Assembly: GCF_038502225.1 (NCBI RefSeq)
Contig: NC_091293.1
Location: 5,803,716-5,867,715, forward strand
DNA length: 64,000 nucleotides
Direction: 5' to 3'
Source of the DNA: Cherax quadricarinatus
Lineage: Eukaryota; Arthropoda; Malacostraca; Decapoda; Parastacidae
Shown: one piece after another, positions 56,136-64,000 of the stretch
How positions within the stretch are numbered: the first letter of the stretch is position 1
Layout of the letters: every line of letters starts with the position of its first letter
Translations under genes and position numbers: made by a program
The notes under the pieces: model-generated
What the model saw: the letters and a program-made list of their open reading frames with translations, nothing else
Databases searched by the model: none
What the model was told of the DNA's origin: nothing

Positions 56136-56498
56136 GACATTTGTTGTTCCATGTGTTGATGTAAGAGGTGTTTGACTACTAGTTACAGTAGGTCTCTGTG
56201 ACAGAGTTTTGCAGCAGATAACCTGTACTCCTGTCCACCTTAATTGTTGATTACTAAATGTATCCAAAACATTTTTAATTTCATCCTCAGATGGATCTGA
56301 TTCAAGAAACTCCTTTTCATAATGTGTATAGTCTGAATTAATTATTTTCAGATGTTGTGTAAGTAATTCAAATTTGACCTCAAGATCATCAAAATCTATG
56401 TTTGTATCTTGAGTTAACCCTATACAGATTGAAATTAGATTTTCTAATTGTGTAATCTTAGTCTGTAAAGACTGAAACTGAGTTTTCAAAGAAGTCAT
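56136..56498 (-). pseudogene. Pao gag N-terminus
   Basis: The frame begins MTSLKTQFQSLQTKITQLENLISICIGLTQDTNIDFDDLEVKFELLTQHLKIINSDYTHYEKEFL, a heptad-like coiled coil typical of Pao gag N-termini. It runs 121 residues to GTTNVPLP, where the CR1 LINE enters. The reading frame happens to stay open into the LINE ORF1, creating a 291-codon chimeric frame (55623-56498). The start is the first ATG, about 800 bp after the LTR. Confidence 0.75.
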
Positions 56499-57277
56499 TT
56501 TAATGGTATACTGAAAGTTCTAGCACCACACTTAGAGTGTTTAAAAAACACTGTACTGCTATGAACAGTTGAGTTTTGTTATGCTCAAGTCAGCAATAAT
56601 CGAGTCAGACACTACTGACCCACTAAGCTTAACCTCAGGGTCAGTGATTGTGACAGGTACAGGGTGCATATGGCTGGATCAACCTCTGGTGTTTATGGCT
56701 TAAGTTTGCTGTGTCAGCCTGACAGTGTTGATTAACCGTAAATAACGACGTTATACACTTTATTCACTATTCACTATAAATGTCACTGTATAACTGTAAA
56801 TCAAACGTGTATATTTCTTCCACTTATATAAATGTCACTGTTAATATATATATTAAGGCTTACATTTTATATATAATTTCCTTTAGTATAACAGATAAAT
56901 CTATAAGAAACAAACACAATCTCGTCTCTTAATTTCTGTCTATAAACATTATAAACACTGAGTGTATACACTCAGACAAACTGACGATCATTTGGCTTGT
57001 TGATGTGGTCAACATTTCTCGAGCTTGAGAGCAGTGGATGACGGGTGCCATCCCCCGTTTTTTGTTGGGTGAGTCACCCAGCTCCCGATTTATTTGAGTG
57101 AATGCTGGGCGAGCGCCCATTTTCTTTGGGCTGCCCATTCTCTGTGATTGAGTCTGGAGGGACTCATTTATACTGATTTATATTGTAAAACACTCGTTTT
57201 ACAGCTTTTTTCAAAGGATCTTGACTCGTAGGTTATTTGTACACTGTAGTACAACATATTTGGACCACAGTGTGGCC
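56499..57277 (-). other. Pao 5' leader, no gene recognised
   Basis: Lies between the primer-binding site and the gag ATG on the minus strand. A 69-codon frame at 56929-57138 (MGSPKKMGARPAFTQINREL) has no recognisable domain. Leader length (about 780 bp) is long, so a further unrecognised insertion is possible. Confidence 0.45.
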
Positions 57278-57301
57278 TTTATCCGGTTTGAAGGACCAAA
57301 T
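57278..57301 (-). promoter_or_regulatory. Candidate primer-binding site of Pao
   Basis: Directly inside the LTR end, the minus strand reads TTTGGTCCTTCAAACCGGAT. A TGG start next to the LTR CA end is expected for pairing with a tRNA 3' CCA. The tRNA species was not determined. Confidence 0.5.
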
Positions 57302-57949
57302 TGTTGAGAAATGGTTTACCAGCTAGGGTTAAAGTTTAAATATAGGGGAACTTATCTATAAAAGACAGCTATCACCCACACAGCCGCCCCTGCAGGCGAG
57401 GTCTTGAGAGGCTGTCTTGACCACTTCACAACGAGCTGAAATAGAGTATATTATGTATGATTTACCCCTAGAGGGTGTTAATTCAGCATATAACAGACAC
57501 TGATTCCTGACAACACTTACTTGTGTGGACTCAAAGGTCCACTTATCACCGGGGTTTATGATAAGTAACTCACAACTTTGTACTCAGCTGCACAGTCAAT
57601 AGTAGTACATCATGAGTTAGTACACTTTCCTGGGTATATGTATCTGACCTGTAGTTACACCCAGATATCCGATGTGTTGATTGAAGAATAGTGTTCTTTG
57701 AAGAATGTCGCACTTCACTCTGTTGGATCGCAACACTCATTGTTACACTGTTCATCAATAATTGTTCACACCATAATGTCATTAAAGAAGCTGATCACAC
57801 TTCTCTGTGTTTATTGAGATTCTTTTGTGCAAAACGTGCGGAAGAGTGTTCTTTGTTGGTTATCCTGGCACATCAATGTCTCTCTCTCAGTAGAGTCAAA
57901 AGTAATCTGACCTCACAGCCTCCTACGCCGCTGCAGTGCCCCTAGAACA
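57302..57949 (-). repeat. Pao 5' LTR (648 bp)
   Basis: On the minus strand it starts TGTTCTAGGGGC and ends TTTCTCAACA, giving TGTT...AACA inverted termini. It contains a polyadenylation signal in CTCAATAAACACAG and a TATA-like TTTTATAGATAAG. Boundaries are set by the TG/CA ends and the adjacent primer site, because the 3' LTR partner is missing. No target duplication can be tested. Confidence 0.6.
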
Positions 57950-58595
57950 TAAAGGAAAAGCTGACCTAGTACTTTTTGCTTCCTTGCCAGACTTCCTCCA
58001 TGAAGCAAAGCAGAATGCTTGATTCTTGCTGTCTTGAGCATAGACAACAATGTACACTATCTTTCCCATGGTAATAAAGTGGGAGCAGGATTTTCCTTAA
58101 TTGTCCTGCTAAGGTAAGAGATGGACTGTCTCCTATTAAACTACACTTTGCAACACTGGACTCTTGCTCCGCGGCTGTCGCTTGACCACGTCACATACTC
58201 GTATTACATCTGGGATCAGTTACTTGCTGTAGCAGTAAGCAAGATGTTTGCCCCTTCTGAGAGGGCTGGGCCCCTCAGGGCTGAAAGGGGCTGAAGGGGG
58301 CTGATACCCCCCTCCTGGAGAAAATTTCTCCATATCATTGCTTGAAGGCCTCCCAAAATAGGATCTTTCCCTGAACGCCAATATAATTTACAATTATTAT
58401 GGCGTTCAGTGATGACTGGTTTGTGAATTTAATGTCATTCTAATTTTTGGTGTTTTCAGATCTTGTTGGTTTGACCGTAGAAATTATTAGCAGCACTTGT
58501 AGAAAGTATCAACACTTTTTATACCTTCTAAAATGCGAACTGATGATGCTGTTTTCTTTTTGTAAGGGTTGTTTGCAATCTCAGTTTTACAGGCC
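57950..58595. other. Intergenic sequence with a 10-bp hairpin
   Basis: No gene was recognised. CTGAACGCCA (58371-58380) and TGGCGTTCAG (58400-58409) form a perfect stem around a 19-bp AT loop. A GC-rich stretch with GGGGCTGA repeats lies at about 58285-58310. Confidence 0.5.
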
Positions 58596-58599
58596 AAGA

Positions 58600-58815
58600 G
58601 CTGTTACCATACCTCAACTCATTTCAAACCCCAACTCTGTCTAAGATATACTACCACTCCCCAGGATGTTAACCACAACAGTCGACTACCGTCCCTTACT
58701 GCTAGGCGAACAGGAGCAGCAGGTGTAAGGAAACATCCCAAACGTTTCCACCCATGCCAGGGATCAAACCACGGACAATCAGTATGTGAGCAGAGTACGC
58801 AGCCATCCTAGTCAT
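58600..58815 (-). mobile_element. tRNA-derived SINE copy
   Basis: On the minus strand: B-box-like GGTTTGATCCCTGGC, then GGGTGGAAACGTTTGG, ACACCTGCTGCTCCTG, AGTAAGGGACGGTAGTCGAC and a degenerate 3' part. Confidence 0.65.
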
Positions 58816-58879
58816 GGAACACCTTGTTTTTAAAGTGTTTAACTTATCTTAATCTGGTGAAAGATGATGGCTAAATATT

Positions 58880-59325
58880 TGTGCATAATTTAATAGATGC
58901 ACTCCCTAAAACGCAGGCGAGAAAGATACACAATAATCTACAGTTGAAAGGTACTGGAGGGACTGGTCCCATACCTTCACACTGAAATTACTGCTTGTGA
59001 ACACAACAGGTTTAGCAGACGGTGCAGGATGCCTCCAATGAAAAGCAGGAAAGCGATGAGTACACTGACCAATGGAATACGACTCTTCAACACACTCCCT
59101 TCATGCATAAGTGGGAATACCAACAATCTACTAGCTGTCTTCAAGAAGGAACTCGACAAATTTCTCAAAACAGTTCCTGATCAGTGGGGCTGTGGTGCAT
59201 ACGTTGGAGGGCACCAACAGCCTGATCGATCAAGCCAGCAACCGAGAGGCTTAGTCTGGGGCCGGGAGCGACTGCAGGCAACCTCCAGGTACAGACTAAC
59301 AGTAAACAGTGAATTCGAATGATGG
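58880..59325 (+). pseudogene. Family C LINE, C-terminal and 3' UTR fragment
   Basis: MPPMKSRKAMSTLTNGIRLFNTLPSCISGNTNNLLAVFKKELDKFLKTVPDQWGCGAYVGGHQQ at 59029-59220 is the C-terminus of family C polymerase. Upstream 58885-59028 is decayed sequence from the same region. It ends in a CCTCCAGGTACAG 3' end like the other family C copies. The RT catalytic part is absent. Confidence 0.7.
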
Positions 59326-59639
59326 ACTCTCTCGTATCGTAATTATATCCAAGAAGGAAAAATGTCAATCTTCAACTCTGTTTTAAATTTATTTAATGCT
59401 GGGGAAAATGTTTAAACTTTTTTTTATATCAGAATATCAAACGGCCTTAATTCCTCTTGTCATACAGTGTCATCATGTCTTGAAGCTGGATTAGTAATAT
59501 GTAGCTTTTACGGTATTCCCTGTTAAAATAAATGAACGTCACAATGACGTGCCTGGAACAAATCTTATGCTGAGACTTAATGACTATCCAGGAAGGACCG
59601 AAATGTAGTTCATAAGTTTCTCTCAAAAGTCTGAAAACA

Positions 59640-60105
59640 TGATCACTGGAGAAGCCAGGTATAGATATCCAGAAATCCGAGAAAAGAGAATTAATGTACA
59701 ATTATTATGGATTCCATTACACAATGAATTACTCCTTCACGATGAAGTTGATAAATTAGCCAAGAAAAGCACTCCAAAGGAAAATGTAGAATATAACTTT
59801 AGTGTGTCTGTATCTAGCATTAAGAATAATATTAGGAGAGAAATAAATAATGAAACAGAATATTATAGGAATGCAGTTAGAAGCCTGAGCAGATCTATCA
59901 CCCAGTATGTTAACATGAACATAGATAAGAACGTTTATGGAGCAACTTGTAATGTGAACAAACTGACTGATGTTGTAGTAGCCAGGCTTAGGCTTTGTAA
60001 AGTATGTGGCTAGACCTATGGTCACTTCTTTCTTGAACACTAAATGCTTAATTGTCCACTCTCTGCGGAAAATAGATACAGACAGTATAATATCTTAAAG
60101 CTGTG
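59640..60105 (+). pseudogene. RNase H domain remnant of an I-type LINE
   Basis: An open frame of 124 codons reads INVQLLWIPLHNELLLHDEVDKLAKKSTPKENVEYNF, matching the end of LINE-encoded RNase H (W.PSH.G..GNE.AD.LAK). His and the last Asp region are present, while the GN segment is altered to LH. It continues through VVVARLRL and, after a stop at about 60012, decayed sequence with HYV..CPL-like residues. RNase H occurs in I-group and related LINEs, not in families A, B or CR1 here, so this is a further LINE lineage. No RT portion lies upstream. Confidence 0.65.
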
Positions 60106-60179
60106 TTATTGGCACCACCCACTTCCTGTTTTCCATAAATGACCTTGCCTTTGTTCTCCCTTTAAATATTTGGTTGTCT

Positions 60180-61310
60180 CGACAAGTGCGATCATGGTGT
60201 AATAGCACACAAAATGAGTGATAATGGAATAACAGGAAAAGTGGGTAGATGGATCTATAACCTATTAAATAGAACACAAGGAGTAACAGTAAAGCGCGTA
60301 ACGTCAGAGATGGCTACAATGAAAATCTTTGTTCCACAAGGTACAGTACTTGCTCCCATCATTTTTCTTATCCTCATACACAGCATAGAGATGTAAGCCA
60401 CAGCACCGTGTACTCCTTTGCTGACGATACCAGAATTTGCATGACACTGCAGATCTCCAAGCGGACATTAATCAAGTCTTTAAATGGACCTCAGAAAACA
60501 ATATGAAGTTAAATGAAGACAAATTTGAATTGTTCCGCTATGGAAAATTTGAGGAAATAAAAATTGGATCGGAGAGGCAAAAAAAAAAAAACAAATTTCA
60601 ACAACACAATAGAGCGAAAAACTAATGTGAAGGACTTGGGAGTGATAATGTCAGAGAATCTCACTTTCAAAGATCACAACAACGTCTCTATCACATTTGC
60701 AAGGAAAATGATAAGATGGATAATGAGAACCTTCAAAACTAGGGATGGCAGGTCCATATTGATTCTCTTCAAATCGCTTGTTCTCTCTAGGCTGGAATAC
60801 TGCTGTATACTAACAGTCCCTTTCAAGGTAGGCGAACTGAAAACCTTGAGAATATACAGAGAACTTTCACTGTATGTGTAAGTGCAATAAAGCACCTCAG
60901 TTAATGGGAACGGTTGAAATCCCTTGACCTGTACTACTCGGAAGGCAGAAGAGAAAGATCCTCGAGAGACTAGGCCCAAATCTGCACTCCCTATGAACGC
61001 AAAAGACTCGGCAGGTGGTGCAACATCCCCCCAATGAAAAGCAGGGGCATAAGGGCCCAGTACTGCCTAACTGCTTCCCAGTATGCATAAGGGGATTACC
61101 AACAGACCTTTATCTTCAAGAAGGACCTGGACAGACAGTTCAAGTCAGTACCTGACTAGCCGGGCTGTAGTTCGTACGTTGGCTTGCGTTCGGCCGGCAG
61201 TAACAGCCTGGTTGATCAGCTCCTCATCCACCGCGAGGCCTGGTCATGGACCGGCTCGCTGAGGCGTTGACCCCCAGAGCACCCTCCAGGTATGTGATAT
61301 GTCAAGATAT
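60180..61310 (+). pseudogene. Family C LINE reverse transcriptase, decayed
   Basis: It starts in motif A (FDKCDHGVIAHKM) with GITGKVGRWIYNLLNRTQGVTV and VPQGTVLAPIIFLILI (motif B). The motif C region near 60415 is broken. DTADLQADINQVFKWTSENNMKLNEDKFELFRYGKFEEIKI is readable. After an A-run frameshift near 60582 comes NVKDLGVIMSENLTFKDHNNVSITFARKMIRWIMRTFKTRDGRSILILFKSLVLSRLEYCC. The C-terminus and 3' UTR extend to about 61310 (GGGCTGTAGTTCGTACGTTG..CCCTCCAGGTATG). Several stops and shifts are present. Confidence 0.75.
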
Positions 61311-61780
61311 CTTAGTGAAAATTAGATACCAGACATATTAAACAAATTTCCTAAATCTGCTTGCAACAGATAAGTTAACTGTAGATATAAATCCAAATGT
61401 AATCCTGTTAACCCTTTTGGAGCCTTGTTCGTAGGCCTTCAGTATTTCCTTGTGCTCTTGCACTACCCTCCACAGGATGGATATAGGGTGCACAATAAAC
61501 TAGCCGCTTCAACGACAAAATCTAAAATCCACGGACTCAGTGAGTGGGGTCTTCCTACACTGCACTCGTACTGTGTAAATTAATCGTCAGTGAAAGAAAA
61601 TTCATTGGTAGCAATGAATATTATAATGCTATTACATTCAGTGGGGATCTGTAAACTCATAGAGGCTATACTGTCCCAGGGAATGAGAGGCAAAGAGAGT
61701 TGATCTGAGGTGGTTAAGTCCAAATCTTTGGATCAACAGCCCTTCACCAGAATCAAGGAAAGTTGACATGACTGACATAC
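61311..61780. other. Intergenic sequence, no gene recognised
   Basis: A short stretch near 61690-61760 (AAGTCCAAATC..AGCCCTTCACCAGAATCAAG) resembles the body of the ATT-tailed element at 45.8 kb, minus orientation. Nothing else was recognised. Confidence 0.45.
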
Positions 61781-64000
61781 CTAAGGGATGTTTTCACGAG
61801 CACTGCCCCCGCGGCCTGGTCCTAGACCAGGTCTAGTGGTGGATCAAGGACTGCTGAACCAGGCTGTATTTGCTGCCCGAGCTCAGTCCAGCATATGAAC
61901 CAGAACTTTACTGATCAGGAAATGACTTGAGAAACTTCTTAAGTTCCCACTAAAAGATGGCCAATGGTTTGTTGGTAGTCCCCAATATGCATAAAGGCAG
62001 ACTGTTCAAAAGTCTTGTTTCCCTTAAACTTATTGCATTATCTTTTAGTGTATTCATGGTAGCCCTGCTTTGCACTAAGAAAATTTTGTTCCATCTGCCG
62101 AAAATCTTGTTTTCTGTGTACAGATTCGGGACCAGTCCCTCTGGGATTTTTCAGGATTAAATTTTGATGTGTCTTTCTCGCCCACTTTCCAAGGAATACA
62201 GGTTAAGGGATCTAAAATGTTTCCAGAAATTTAGGTGCTTGACTGAATTTATACTAGCAGTAAAGGTTCTCTGTGCATTCTCTACGTCTGCAATTTCGCC
62301 TGCCATACAAAAAAAAAGAAAAAAAAAAAAAAAAGGCTGTGGTGTACAGCAACATTCCCACCTAGAGAGAACGAATTACTGACTTGGTATTCCTTGTTTC
62401 AAAGGTCCTCATTGTCAATCCCACCATTTTCCACGTAGTTATGATAATATTGTTGTGATTCTTGAATGCGCGATCTGACCTAATCACCCCTGAGTCATTC
62501 GCGTTAGTTGTACACTCTGTTCTAATTTTTATTTCCTCAAATTTTTCATAACAGAGTTTAGTGAAATTTGCCCTCATTGACCATCATAATGATTTCTATG
62601 ATTCACTGGACGATTTGGTCTATATCCACTTGGACATTCGCAGTGTCCTCATTGGATTCCAGGATGTCAGGATGAAAATGAGGATGAGGGTGAGTACTGT
62701 ACCTCAGAGAGCTAAGCTTTTCACTGTAGCAGCCTCTGAACTCTGTTTACTATTAGTTGTTTCAGTCTTTGTTAGAAAGTTAAAAATTTCATCTGACCAC
62801 TTTTCGAGTTATTGCTTTTGCATACATTTTGTGCATTATTACACCAGGAATATTCCTGTAGAATATTTGTATAAAGTCTGTGAATACTACATCTGCATTG
62901 TGTTTGTCTTCCAGTGTCCCTAAGACCATGTTGTCCAGTAGTTGTGAGAGGCATGAGCGACCTACTCTAAACCCATACTGCCCATAGTTGTGCAATTTTT
63001 ATAATCCGTGCACATAGTTAAGTCTTATTCTTAAAACTTTTTTGCAAGATTTTAATAATGCCTGTAGTTCTTTGCTTAGCTGCTTCTTTTATGGAATAAG
63101 GGTGTATCTGTTGTTTTATGCTACTGTGGGATGACCCCGTATGTCTAGGCACCTCGATGAAATATTTAAGGAACATGACAGGGGTTTCTAGTAGTTCTTG
63201 AAGCACATAGTGTTCCACGAATCTGGGCCTGGGGCATAGTGCATGGGCATGCTGAGAATGGTTTCTACGAAGCTGAATGGGGATCACAGTTATATTGATA
63301 ATTTGGGAGATGATGGCAAAGATTTGAGTCTTGTTCATATTGAAACCTCAATATTTGACTCGTTGCTGTCGTCTGTGTAAGTTCCATCTTGTCAGAGCAA
63401 GGGCCTGATACACTCGATTTTGTGTATGAGAAGAAATAGTTTGGATTCCTTTCAATTTCATCAATTGCTTATGACTCCCTCTCTCTCCCCTGCACTCCAT
63501 CATTTATTGAACTTGAGATTAATATTCTTTTTCTCTAGTTAGTATTTTGTCTGATCTCTCTCTCTCTCCCTCCCCTTCCTCTCTAGCTCGCTTCCTCTTT
63601 TTCCTTAATGGTATGTGTCTGGAACATACCTCTAGTGACATAGTTAATCCTTTCGAGACACTATTTCGGATCCACGTTATTCAATACATATTACCAGAAT
63701 ATTTCGTTAAAGACATAGTTTGTATTACATTGGTCCACACCAGTGTGCGTGCAAGTCTGAACCTCGATTAAGTTGTGATTAGAAAATTTTCTCTTCGAAA
63801 CCGTTATATTTCGTACCAGCTCATCATTATTCGCGAATATAAGGTCAAAGGTATTTTCTAGTCTTGCGGCTCCACTATTTGTTGGCTTAAGACGAATTTA
63901 CATCAGTTTAAACAGTTCATCTTTGTGGGACCTGCTAATCTGTGTTGCCTCCTGGGATTTTCCAGACAGAACTCAATTTTCGACAGCCAGTCTTTAATCA
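61781..64000 (-). pseudogene. Family C LINE, old minus-strand copy running off the window
   Basis: The 3' end lies at about 61790-61930 (CCCCGCGGCCTGGTC..GACCAG). Reading minus-strand, pieces of post-RT (KFEEIKIRTECTTNANDSGVIRSDRAFKNHNNIIIT, 62362-62550), RT (YGFRVGRSCLSQLLDNMVLGTLEDKHNADVVFTDF, 62800-62990) and pre-RT sequence (63018-63338) are found in order. Endonuclease-end remnants (NTFDLIFANNDELV at about 63830) follow near the right edge. A 28-bp A-rich run at 62307-62333 interrupts it. Every segment has stops. The 5' part lies beyond 64000. Confidence 0.65.

Larger units (their letters stand above)
42270..57949 (-). mobile_element. BEL/Pao LTR retrotransposon, fragmented by nested insertions
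   Basis: The order on the minus strand is 5' LTR (57949-57302), primer site, gag N-terminus (56498-56136), gag middle (51247-50880), zinc knuckles and protease (50006-49277), RT (46307-45925, 45733-45594, 45179-44493) and RNase H region (42780-42504, 42452-42270). Interruptions are two CR1 LINEs, a Penelope-like element, a tRNA-like satellite, Penelope-like palindromes and short ATT-tailed elements. Integrase and the 3' LTR are missing, so the element is truncated at about 42270. Confidence 0.85.

Noticed and set aside
56929..57138. A 69-codon minus-strand gene in the Pao leader
   Set aside because: No recognisable domain, and it lies within the untranslated leader between primer site and gag.
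57302..57949. A matching 3' LTR for the Pao element
   Set aside because: I looked for the TGTTGAGAAATGG terminus left of 42.3 kb and did not find it. The element is treated as 3'-truncated.

Overview
This is repeat-dominated animal nuclear DNA. No complete host gene can be supported anywhere in the 64 kb. Long di- and trinucleotide microsatellites, many 5'-truncated LINE copies, tRNA-derived short repeats and several repeat families that I associate with crayfish, lobster and crab genomes suggest a decapod crustacean. That assignment is inference from recognition, not from a search.

Layout. 1-2.5 kb: no gene; a small duplication and a promoter-like patch with a 27-bp tandem repeat. 2.57-7.1 kb: a nearly intact two-ORF LINE (zinc-knuckle ORF1; endonuclease/reverse transcriptase ORF2 with one nonsense codon). 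7.1-11.6 kb: solo Penelope-like terminal repeats, a hAT-like miniature element, tRNA-like repeats and minisatellites. 11.6-14.7 kb: a decayed minus-strand LINE (family A), split by a family C LINE end, then a 434-bp TG array. 15-16.5 kb: a very old Penelope-like RT remnant. 16.9-22.2 kb: two minus-strand family B LINE copies bordered by TA/TG arrays, with a Penelope-like palindrome and a CR1 3' end between them. 22.4-22.8 kb: a MITE inside a TA array. 26.2-30.6 kb and 34.2-37.2 kb: several family A LINE copies ending in CA arrays. 38.5-40.4 kb: a 24-bp satellite (about 49 units) interrupted by a tRNA-like fragment and by a Penelope-like palindrome.

42.3-57.9 kb is the most informative block. 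A minus-strand BEL/Pao LTR retrotransposon (5' LTR, primer site, gag, zinc knuckles, protease, RT, RNase H) has been broken by at least nine later insertions. These are two CR1 LINEs, a Penelope-like element with RT and GIY-YIG domains, a 272-bp tRNA-like satellite array, Penelope-like palindromes and short ATT-tailed elements. One CR1 copy was itself hit by a palindrome and a short element. Target duplications let the order be read. 58.6-64 kb holds a tRNA-derived SINE, an RNase H remnant of an I-type LINE, and two decayed family C LINE copies on opposite strands.

The most striking signal is a hammerhead-ribozyme-like fold repeated in every Penelope-like terminal repeat. Families differ in sequence but keep complementary stem I and stem II, a C/UUGANR-A core in which core positions 3 and 8 covary, and a self-complementary tetra- or hexanucleotide after GAA. 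Many of these repeats are head-to-head palindromes flanked by 13-bp target duplications.
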